5,095 bases of DNA from CBDVAK01 sp965371945 (lineage in GTDB: Bacteria > Pseudomonadota > Gammaproteobacteria > Competibacterales > JAHEDQ01): NCBI GenBank assembly GCA_965371945.1, contig CBDVAK010000259.1:1-5095 (forward strand). Direction: 5' to 3'. This document shows positions 1 through 5,095 of the stretch, piece by piece; position 1 is the stretch's first letter; each line of letters starts with the position of its first letter. Position numbers and translations under genes: made by a program. The notes under the pieces are model-generated. The model ran no database searches. It saw only the letters and a list, made by a program, of their open reading frames with translations, and was not told the DNA's origin.

Positions 1-821
1 TTTGCGAGGGTACCGTCCAGTGACTTGAGCGTACCCCGCAGGTCGTCGGCCACCGCCTGGTATTTGCTCGATAGCGGCTGCACCTGCTGGTCCACGTTGG
101 TGATCAGAGCGCGGGCATCGGTCACCGCGCCATCGGTGTTGGCAAGCAGCGGGTCGAGTCGGTCGAGCGAGGTGTTGATCTTGGCGGTGGCTGCGCTCAG
201 GTTGCTGAGCGTGTCTTTGACGTCTTGCGAGCTGACCACTTTGTCGATATCGCTCAGTGTGGTGATGGCTTCCTGTACCAATTTCGCGATCGGCAGATCC
301 TTGACCTTGGTAATGAACTGTTCGGTGGACGAAGGCACGGTCGGAAACATCGCATTGGGTTCGTGCTGCCAGTCGACCGAAGCGGGGGGAGGGTCGGGGA
401 CCCGCGCCAGTTCGATATAGAGCTTTCCGGTAACCAGGCTTTGCATTGCCAGTGATGCGCGCAGCCCGTTGGACACCAGGCGGTCTATGCGCTGCCTGTA
501 GTCCAGTGATGTGTCGGTCTCATGGGTTGGCACACCGACCACCTCTTCGCGATCGATCTCAATGGTAGCCCCTACACTGATATCGTGGGAGTCCTTCAGG
601 TAGCCGACGTATACATCGGTGACCTGGCCCACCTTGACACCCCGAATCGTCACCGGGGCGCCGGGGTCCAGGCCGCTGACCGAACCGCGGAACTGCATCG
701 AGAAATATTCCTTGGGCGTGAAGAACTGGCTGCCCGAGAACACGAGGATGGCGGCCGTCATCAGTGCCAGCCCAGCCAGCACGAACGCCCCGATCATCGT
801 GGTGTTGGCCTGCTTGCTCAT
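1..821 (-). CDS. MCE-domain (MlaD-like) ABC transporter substrate-binding protein, 3' end cut by window
   Basis: This is a membrane-anchored periplasmic MCE protein, expected to form a ring on the permease and channel lipid across the periplasm. Translation of the minus strand from the ATG at 821 stays open for 273 codons to the window edge, so the C-terminus is missing. Residues 9-29 are one hydrophobic anchor (MIGAFVLAGLALMTAAILVF). The MCE domain spans about 37-140 and carries the family signature GLDPGAPVTIRGVKVGQV (50-67) and the closing strand SLVTGKLYIEL (128-138). A proline-rich linker (142-146, PDPPP) leads to a long helical, coiled-coil-like stretch (about 167-273) with leucine, isoleucine and valine spaced as in heptads. 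The start overlaps the ATPase stop as ATGA and has a good Shine-Dalgarno, so it is probably translationally coupled. The single MCE domain plus helical tail fits the single-MCE class rather than multi-MCE PqiB/LetB, although the missing end leaves this open. The substrate cannot be read from sequence. Confidence 0.93.
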   Translation of the reverse strand, partial: MSKQANTTMIGAFVLAGLALMTAAILVFSGSQFFTPKEYFSMQFRGSVSGLDPGAPVTIRGVKVGQVTDVYVGYLKDSHDISVGATIEIDREEVVGVPTHETDTSLDYRQRIDRLVSNGLRASLAMQSLVTGKLYIELARVPDPPPASVDWQHEPNAMFPTVPSSTEQFITKVKDLPIAKLVQEAITTLSDIDKVVSSQDVKDTLSNLSAATAKINTSLDRLDPLLANTDGAVTDARALITNVDQQVQPLSSKYQAVADDLRGTLKSLDGTLA

Positions 822-1603
822 GGTTCACCTCGGGTCAGGAATTTGTGCACGGTGGGGTCCTGGCATTCCTTCAACAACTGCTTGGGATTGCCCTGGGCGA
901 TCATGGTTTTCTTTTCCGGATCCAGATAAACGGAGTTGTCGCCGATGGCAAAGATGCTGGCAAGTTCGTGAGTGACCACCACGAAAGTGGTGCCGAGACT
1001 ATCCCTCAGTTCCAAGATCAGGTCATCCAGCAGCCGCGAGGTGATCGGATCCAGTCCGGCGGACGGTTCGTCCAGAAACAGGATCTCGGGGTCCAGAGCC
1101 AGGGCCCGAGCCAGACCGGCCCGTTTCTGCATACCGCCGCTGATCTCGGCCGGGTAGTAATCCTCGAATCCCGCCAGCCCCACCAGTGCCAGTTTCAGTG
1201 CGCAGACCTCGCGGATGTTGCCGGCATCCAGGCTAGTGTATTCGTCGAGCGCCAGTGCAATGTTTTCGGCCAGCGTCATGGAGCTGAACAGCGCGCCACT
1301 TTGGTACAGCACCCCGAACCGTTGCATCAACGCGCGTTGCTGAGTTGGTTCAGCATCCCAAAAACTCAGATCACCATAAAAGATCTTGCCTTTCGCCGGG
1401 GGCATGAGACCGATCATGTGGCGCATCAGTGTGCTTTTGCCGCAGCCGCTGCCGCCCATGACGATGAAGATTTCACCATGGCTGATGGTGAAGTCCAGAT
1501 CCCGCTGCACCACGAACGCGCCATAGGCCATGGTCAGGTCAGTGACCCGTATCGTGATGCCCGGCTGTTTGCTGGCTGCCACTGCCTGGGAATCCGCAGC
1601 CAT
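818..1603 (-). CDS. MlaF-like ABC transporter ATP-binding protein
   Basis: This is the cytoplasmic ATPase that powers the MCE transporter. From the ATG at 1603 it has 261 residues. A TTG at 1636 would add 11 (272 aa), and residue numbers here use that longer form. All ABC motifs are intact: Walker A GGSGCGKST (61-69), Q-loop Q112 in VLYQSGALF, signature ISGGMQKRAGLARA (165-178), Walker B ILFLDE (185-190) with catalytic E190, D-loop AGLD (193-196) and H-loop H223. The YQSGALF and SGGMQKR forms are typical of the MlaF/Mkl group of ATPases. I prefer the ATG because neither start has a clear Shine-Dalgarno, the ATG is the commoner codon, and it sits in a TGATG junction with a preceding short ORF. 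The protein ends at HKFLTRGEP (264-272), apparently without the C-terminal extension of E. coli MlaF. The permease gene lies 55 bases upstream and the MCE gene overlaps by 4 bases downstream. Confidence 0.95.
   Translation of the reverse strand: MAADSQAVAASKQPGITIRVTDLTMAYGAFVVQRDLDFTISHGEIFIVMGGSGCGKSTLMRHMIGLMPPAKGKIFYGDLSFWDAEPTQQRALMQRFGVLYQSGALFSSMTLAENIALALDEYTSLDAGNIREVCALKLALVGLAGFEDYYPAEISGGMQKRAGLARALALDPEILFLDEPSAGLDPITSRLLDDLILELRDSLGTTFVVVTHELASIFAIGDNSVYLDPEKKTMIAQGNPKQLLKECQDPTVHKFLTRGEP
825..831 (-). promoter_or_regulatory. Ribosome binding site of the MCE gene
   Basis: Read on the minus strand this is GAGGTGA, followed by ACC and then the ATG at 821. It lies inside the last codons of the ATPase gene. 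It is the best Shine-Dalgarno match in the window and fixes the MCE start. Together with the ATGA overlap it allows both fresh initiation and coupling to ATPase translation. Confidence 0.7.
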
Positions 1604-1653
1604 CAGCAACCGCCGCCGTGCAGGTGATTCCTGCAACCGCCGCAGACCGGCAT
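1603..1653 (-). other. Possible 16-codon cysteine-rich ORF between permease and ATPase
   Basis: An ATG at 1653, five bases after the permease stop (TGA, 1661-1659), opens a 16-codon frame, MPVCGGCRNHLHGGGC. Its TGA (1605-1603) overlaps the ATPase ATG by one base (TGATG). It has three cysteines, one pair as CGGC, and two histidines, and no homology that I recognise. The arrangement would let ribosomes pass from permease to ATPase by successive re-initiation. No separate Shine-Dalgarno is evident and a frame this short can easily arise by chance, so this is a candidate coupling element rather than a confirmed gene. Confidence 0.25.
1606..1643. repeat. 11-bp direct repeat flanking a 6-bp stem hairpin in the permease-ATPase spacer
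   Basis: On the plus strand GCAACCGCCGC occurs at 1606-1616 and again, exactly, at 1633-1643, 27 bases apart. Between the copies is a perfect inverted repeat, TGCAGG (1619-1624), a 5-base loop TGATT, and CCTGCA (1630-1635). In the minus-strand transcript the hairpin would lie about 15 bases before the preferred ATPase ATG. There is no following U-tract, so it is not an intrinsic terminator. It could tune ATPase translation or mark an RNA processing site. It could also be chance in GC-rich DNA. Confidence 0.5.
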
Positions 1654-1658
1654 GGCGC

Positions 1659-2807
1659 TCATATGCCCAACGCCTGGTAGATGATCGTGGTGATCCAGTC
1701 GAACACGATGATCAGCACGATGCCGGTGACCACAGCGGAGGTGGCGGCCTGGCCCACCGCGGCCGCGCTGCGGCCAGACTGCATGCCGCGCAGACAGCCG
1801 GCGAGGCTGATCAACACGCCAAACAGCGCGCCCTTGCTGACACCCACCCAGACCTGTGGAAGGGTGATTGCGATCCCGGTACGGTGCAGATACTCGGTTG
1901 CACCCAGATCATAAAGATTGATGCCGATGATGGCGCCCCCCAGCACCCCCATCAAATCGGCATAGATGGTCAACAGGGGGGTCATCAGAATCAGCGCCAG
2001 CATACGCGGCAGCACCAGGAATTCCATCGGCGAGAGGCCCATGGTCTTGAGGGCATCCACCTCTTCGTTGACCATCATGGTGCCGATCTGGGCTGCATAG
2101 GCGGCGCCGGTACGCCCGGCCAGTACGATGCCGGTCATCATCGCGCCCATCTCGCGAACCATGGCGATACCCACCAGATCCGCGATATAGACGTTGGCGC
2201 CGAACTGACCGAGTTGCGCGCCACCGATAAAGGCGAGAATCATCCCCACCAACAGGCTGATCAGGCTGACGATGGGCAACGCGTCGGCGCCACATTCCTG
2301 GATGTAGACCAGTAGGTCGGACTTCTGGAAACGGGCCTTGCCGCGCACCATCCTCAGCATGACCACAACGGTTTCGCCGACGAACCAGACTATCTGCCGG
2401 AAGTCCTTCCAAAGCGCGATCGAGCCCTCACCGACACGCTGCAACAGCGATGCATGCTTGGCCGTGCGCCGCGCGCCGGCCCGCGCCGGTACTTCGAACG
2501 CCAGCTTGAGCAACGCGCGCGCACCTTTGGGCAGGGCTTCGTCGTTGACCGGGATGTTCTTGTCCCGGCATTCCCCGACGATCTTCGCCAGCCAGGTCAA
2601 CAGCAGGCTGTCCCACTCACCGAGTTGCTCGGCCAGGAAGCGGATGCCCGAAGGAGGCTGCGGTGAACTGATATGGGAGCGGACGTCATCCGTCGGTGGT
2701 AGTTTGCCGTCCCGCGTCCAGTCCCCCGACAGGGCCACCTCCAGACCACCGTCCTGGGCTACTGTGACACGGGCACTGGCTGCTGCACCGGCTGGGTGGT
2801 CTGTCAT
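1659..2807 (-). CDS. MlaE-family ABC transporter permease with N-terminal STAS-like domain
   Basis: This is the inner-membrane permease of the MCE lipid transporter, 382 residues, first gene of the operon. Residues 12-105 resemble a STAS domain, the fold of MlaB, with a strand pattern near VTVAQDGGLEVALSGDW and the W-DSLLLTWL segment at 65-73. Next comes an amphipathic, probably membrane-interface helix (about 133-153). The MlaE core follows, with about five hydrophobic segments (about 176-197, 205-232, 262-292, 315-337, 355-381). The family hallmark lies at 218-260: REMGAMMTG, then AGRTGAAYAAQIGTM, then NEEVDALKTMGLSP. A second conserved patch is GCLRGMQSGRSA (337-348). The start is supported by AAGG seven bases upstream. 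E. coli MlaE is a shorter permease with MlaB made separately, so here the regulatory STAS subunit seems fused. This is a known layout in the wider family and I am confident of the class. The substrate is not determined. Confidence 0.95.
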   Translation of the reverse strand: MTDHPAGAAASARVTVAQDGGLEVALSGDWTRDGKLPPTDDVRSHISSPQPPSGIRFLAEQLGEWDSLLLTWLAKIVGECRDKNIPVNDEALPKGARALLKLAFEVPARAGARRTAKHASLLQRVGEGSIALWKDFRQIVWFVGETVVVMLRMVRGKARFQKSDLLVYIQECGADALPIVSLISLLVGMILAFIGGAQLGQFGANVYIADLVGIAMVREMGAMMTGIVLAGRTGAAYAAQIGTMMVNEEVDALKTMGLSPMEFLVLPRMLALILMTPLLTIYADLMGVLGGAIIGINLYDLGATEYLHRTGIAITLPQVWVGVSKGALFGVLISLAGCLRGMQSGRSAAAVGQAATSAVVTGIVLIIVFDWITTIIYQALGI

Positions 2808-2862
2808 GTTGCAACCTTAGACCGAGCGTGCATCGCGAGCAAGGTCAAACGGTTCTCGGAAC
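2808..2862. promoter_or_regulatory. 55-bp divergent intergenic region
   Basis: This is the only spacer between the two head-to-head operons and must carry, or lie next to, promoters for both unless these sit inside the opposing genes. It holds an 8-bp perfect palindrome GTTGCAAC at 2808-2815, abutting the permease start codon, and a TAG at 2818-2820 that caps the channel frame upstream. I could not find a convincing pair of -35 and -10 hexamers on either strand. The channel ATG is preceded only by weak purine runs (AAGG at 2841-2844, GGA at 2858-2860). Confidence 0.5.
2815..2818 (-). promoter_or_regulatory. Ribosome binding site of the permease gene
   Basis: Read on the minus strand this is AAGG (within TAAGG), seven bases before the ATG at 2807. 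It supports that start over internal methionines. It partly overlaps the GTTGCAAC palindrome. Confidence 0.5.
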
Positions 2863-4527
2863 ATGCCATTTACTGCTCGCTTGCGCCCCGGACACCAACT
2901 TGTCACCCTTGGCAGGGTGCGCAGCCGCTTCAAACCAAACGCCCGACTGCTGGTCAGGCTCAGCTACCTCCTGGGGGATTCACAGCGCTATCAACGGGTC
3001 AAACAGACCGCATGGCGCTTGTTGGAAGATCCGGACAGCAGGACACGGCCGTTTTTCGATGTCTTTATGATCGTCCTGGTGCTTGCCAGCGTTTCGCTGC
3101 TGGTCTACCAGACCTATGGTGAAACAGGCCAATGGGCCAATTGGTTCGAAGTTGCCGTAGTGGTCGCGTTCATATGCGAGTATCTGGCGCGGTTCTGGGT
3201 CTGCTGCGACAGCCACAGGATCATCATCGAACACTTCGAGCGCGCCGAGTTCATCAACGTGGCGTTTCAACCTGGTCCGGCGCTGGTCGAGATCCTGGGA
3301 CGCAAATGGGCCTATGTCAGGTCGCCGCTGGCGATCATCGATCTGCTCGCCATCATCCCCACCTACCGGCCAGTCAGGATGTTGCGGTTGTTCGTGCTGT
3401 TTCGTCTGTTCAAGCTGTTTCGATATGCGCGCAGTCTGTCCGGATTCAGCCGCGTGCTGGTGGAAAAGCGCTTCGAGCTGATGGCGCTGTCGGTATTTCT
3501 GGCATTCCTGGTATTCGGTGCCGGTTCCGCCCTTGTCATCTTTGAAGTCGAGAACCCGGACAGCGAGATCAACAGCTTTTTCGACGGTATCTACTGGGCC
3601 ATGGTGACCGTCTCCACCTTGGGCTACGGTGACATCGTGCCCGCGACTCCGGAAGGGCGTCTGGTTGCCATGCTGTTGATCGTCGCGGGCCTGGGCACTT
3701 TTTCATTTCTGGCCTCCATCATCGTCTCCGCGTTCTCCGAACATTTGCCGGAATTGCGTCTGCAGCAGGTTTCCGGGGAACTCGAGCGGGGCGGCGGTCA
3801 CACCATCATCTGCGGATATGGCCGGGTGGGTCAGGAGGTGGCCAGCGCCTTGTCGAACGATGGCACCCGTTTGGCAATCATCGATTCCGACGAGGAACAC
3901 TACCGACAGGCCAGACAAGAGGGATACCTGGCCGTCCACGGGCACGCCGAACAAGAACAGATGCTGGAGACGCTGCACGTGGACAGCGCCAAGCGGATTC
4001 TGTGCCTGACCGGCGATGACGTCATCAACGTCTACATCACCGTCAGCGCTCGCTATCACAATGCCGACATCGAGATCATCTCAAGGGCCAACCAACAGGA
4101 AAACGTGACCAAGCTGAAGCAGGCCGGCGCTGACCGGACCGTGGCGCCGTTCGAGACTGCCGGTTATCTGGCCGCCCAGTATCTCGGGCAGCCGCTCGCT
4201 TTCGACGCCATTTCGGAAGTGCTGACGGTTGGCGAAGGTGTCGGCATCGATGCCATACGGGTCAGCTCCGACTCGCACCTTGCGGATCGACCGATCGGCA
4301 CGCTCAATCTCCCGGACTACAAGCTGATCCTGTTTGGGGTGGTTAGTGCCCGTGGTGGTGAGTCCAGCCACGCGCCACATGCTTATACGCTTGGCGAGCA
4401 GCAGTTCTTTTTCAATCCCCGGCCTGAATTCGTACTCGAGCACAATGACCTGATCATGGTCTTCGGGCACGATTTGAGTGTTTCACACTTCAAGGAATGG
4501 GTTGCCGAGCAGGTCGGACGCTCATGA
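2863..4527 (+). CDS. Voltage-sensor-type potassium channel with C-terminal RCK (TrkA-N/TrkA-C) domain
   Basis: This is an inner-membrane K+-selective channel, 554 residues, expected to be a tetramer with a cytoplasmic ligand-sensing ring. A basic cytoplasmic N-terminus (1-62) precedes S1 (about 65-83), S2 (about 95-113, E106 and R110), S3 (about 154-166, D160) and S4 (168-190). S4 has R169, R172, R175, R181, K184 and R187 at three-residue spacing. The pore unit is S5 (about 206-228), a pore helix (about 237-250), the filter TLGYGD (252-257, bases 3616-3633) and S6 (about 264-291). The RCK Rossmann domain starts at 313 with GYGRVG (318-323) and has acidic D341 at the end of strand 2. TrkA-C covers about 448-545. 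The ATG at 2863 is the first start after an in-frame TAG at 2818. A GTG at 2917 is a possible alternative that keeps all helices. The stop overlaps the next RCK gene as ATGA. Voltage gating is inferred from S4. The ligand (NAD(H), ATP/ADP or an ion) is unknown. Confidence 0.95.
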   Translation: MPFTARLRPGHQLVTLGRVRSRFKPNARLLVRLSYLLGDSQRYQRVKQTAWRLLEDPDSRTRPFFDVFMIVLVLASVSLLVYQTYGETGQWANWFEVAVVVAFICEYLARFWVCCDSHRIIIEHFERAEFINVAFQPGPALVEILGRKWAYVRSPLAIIDLLAIIPTYRPVRMLRLFVLFRLFKLFRYARSLSGFSRVLVEKRFELMALSVFLAFLVFGAGSALVIFEVENPDSEINSFFDGIYWAMVTVSTLGYGDIVPATPEGRLVAMLLIVAGLGTFSFLASIIVSAFSEHLPELRLQQVSGELERGGGHTIICGYGRVGQEVASALSNDGTRLAIIDSDEEHYRQARQEGYLAVHGHAEQEQMLETLHVDSAKRILCLTGDDVINVYITVSARYHNADIEIISRANQQENVTKLKQAGADRTVAPFETAGYLAAQYLGQPLAFDAISEVLTVGEGVGIDAIRVSSDSHLADRPIGTLNLPDYKLILFGVVSARGGESSHAPHAYTLGEQQFFFNPRPEFVLEHNDLIMVFGHDLSVSHFKEWVAEQVGRS

Positions 4528-5095
4528 GTGAGCAGCATCACGTCGTGATATTCGGCTGCGGAGCGTTGGGGCTGGCCGTTGCCGAGAGTTTGCGCAGTCA
4601 CGGTTTCACGTTTCTGCTGGTTGCCGCCGATGCCGGGCAGGTCGAGGAGGCCCGGAGCAGGGGATTCGAAACTTCGGAGCTCGATTTCACGGACGACGAT
4701 GCACTGCGTGCGGTCGGTATCGGTGCCTGGGTTCGGTTCATTTTTTGTGTTTTCGAAGTACCCTCCAGAAATCTGTTTCTGACCCTGTCGGCACGTGCGC
4801 TGGCGCCGCAACTGATGATTGTCAGCATCTGCGAGTCGGTCGAATCCGGCAGCAAGCTGCTGGCGGCGGGCGCCAACAAGACCATTGACCCCTATGTGCT
4901 CACAGGCCGCTGGATTCACGACATGATCCGCCGGCCGATGATACTGGAGACCGTGCAGCGCACCCTGCTCGGAGAAGCGAGTCTGGAACTTGCCGAGATC
5001 GTGGTGTCACGGACGTCGCCGCTGGCCGGGCAGCGCCTCGACGACGTCGATCTTGGGGGTTTCAATCTGCTGTTGATGGGCGTGGTGGACTGCCG
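4524..5095 (+). CDS. Stand-alone RCK / TrkA-N domain protein, 3' end cut by window
   Basis: This is a soluble cytoplasmic potassium-channel regulatory protein without pore helices. The ATG at 4524 overlaps the channel stop (ATGA), so it is probably coupled to channel translation. 190 residues are visible and no stop is reached. Residues 5-149 form a TrkA-N Rossmann domain: strand 1 HVVIFGCGALG with GCGALG (11-16), strand 2 ending LLVAAD (31-36), acidic loop ELDFTDDDAL (52-61), and AGANKTIDPY (115-124), which matches AGADRTVAPF in the channel. Residues about 153-190 begin a TrkA-C domain (ELAEIVVSRTSPLAGQ). The acidic residue that normally binds the nucleotide ribose after strand 2 is alanine here (A34). 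The T-rich run near 4741-4754 stays in frame and the fold continues across it, so I see no frameshift. It could serve the adjacent channel or another Trk/Ktr transporter. The adjacency favours the channel. Confidence 0.92.
   Translation, partial: MSEQHHVVIFGCGALGLAVAESLRSHGFTFLLVAADAGQVEEARSRGFETSELDFTDDDALRAVGIGAWVRFIFCVFEVPSRNLFLTLSARALAPQLMIVSICESVESGSKLLAAGANKTIDPYVLTGRWIHDMIRRPMILETVQRTLLGEASLELAEIVVSRTSPLAGQRLDDVDLGGFNLLLMGVVDC

Noticed and set aside
25..420. Plus-strand frame of 131 codons with a Ser/Leu-rich product
   Set aside because: It is antisense to the MCE gene, whose translation on the minus strand is continuous and carries the family signature.
764..1627. Long plus-strand open frame (287 codons) opposite the ATPase gene
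   Set aside because: The minus strand encodes an ABC ATPase with every motif intact. The plus frame gives a Gln/His/Pro-rich protein without any recognisable fold, a common antisense artefact in GC-rich genes.
1619..1635. Hairpin as an intrinsic terminator after the permease
   Set aside because: The stem is only 6 bp and no run of U follows on either strand. It lies inside an operon.
1530..2315. Plus-strand open frame of 261 codons opposite the permease
   Set aside because: It is very rich in His, Gln, Asp and Gly, the mirror of hydrophobic permease codons. The minus strand carries clear MlaE motifs.
2816..2848. Minus-strand TTGACC (2848-2843) with TCTAAG (2821-2816) as a promoter
   Set aside because: The -35 is good, but the spacer is 21 bases, the -10 is poor, and it would overlap the ribosome binding site, leaving no leader.
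4739..4755. T-rich stretch in the second RCK gene as a frameshift or slippage site
   Set aside because: The reading frame before and after gives consistent TrkA-N sequence (WVRFIFCVFEVPSRN), so there is no sign of a shift.
1..5095. CRISPR arrays, tRNA or rRNA genes, insertion sequence ends
   Set aside because: No regularly spaced repeats, no RNA-gene-like stretches and no transposase fragments were seen, and almost all bases are coding.

Overview
The window is high-GC bacterial DNA (roughly 60% by eye), densely packed, with 4-base ATGA stop/start overlaps and no mobile elements or RNA genes that I can see. A Gram-negative proteobacterium, most likely a gammaproteobacterium, is suggested by the MCE/Mla-type lipid transporter (a system that spans a two-membrane envelope) and by the six-helix potassium channel with a TrkA-type domain. 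No marker gene fixes the taxon, so this is an inference.

The window holds two operons facing away from each other, with a 55-base gap between their start codons (2808-2862). The left operon is on the minus strand. In transcription order it encodes a MlaE-family permease with an N-terminal STAS-like domain (2807 to 1659), a MlaF-like ATPase (about 1603 to 818) and a membrane-anchored MCE-domain protein (821 to beyond base 1). Together these should form an inner-membrane ABC complex: permease dimer, ATPase dimer and MCE ring, moving phospholipid or another hydrophobic substrate between the inner membrane and the periplasmic or outer-membrane side. The gene order permease-ATPase-MCE and the fused STAS domain set it apart from the classic mlaFEDCB operon, in which MlaB is a separate protein.

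The right operon is on the plus strand. It encodes a voltage-sensor-type potassium channel with an attached RCK (TrkA-N plus TrkA-C) regulatory domain (2863-4527). A second, pore-less RCK protein overlaps it by four bases (4524 to beyond 5095). The two RCK domains align without gaps across their nucleotide-binding region, and each lacks a different conserved acidic residue. The simplest reading is one channel whose cytoplasmic gating ring is built from two gene products. This is the most interesting lead in the window and it is a hypothesis.

Between the permease and the ATPase lies a small structured spacer. It has a 6-bp hairpin flanked by an 11-bp direct repeat, and a possible 16-codon cysteine-rich ORF whose stop overlaps the ATPase ATG as TGATG. 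Both outer genes (MCE protein and second RCK protein) are cut by the window edges. There is no gene-free stretch longer than 300 bases.
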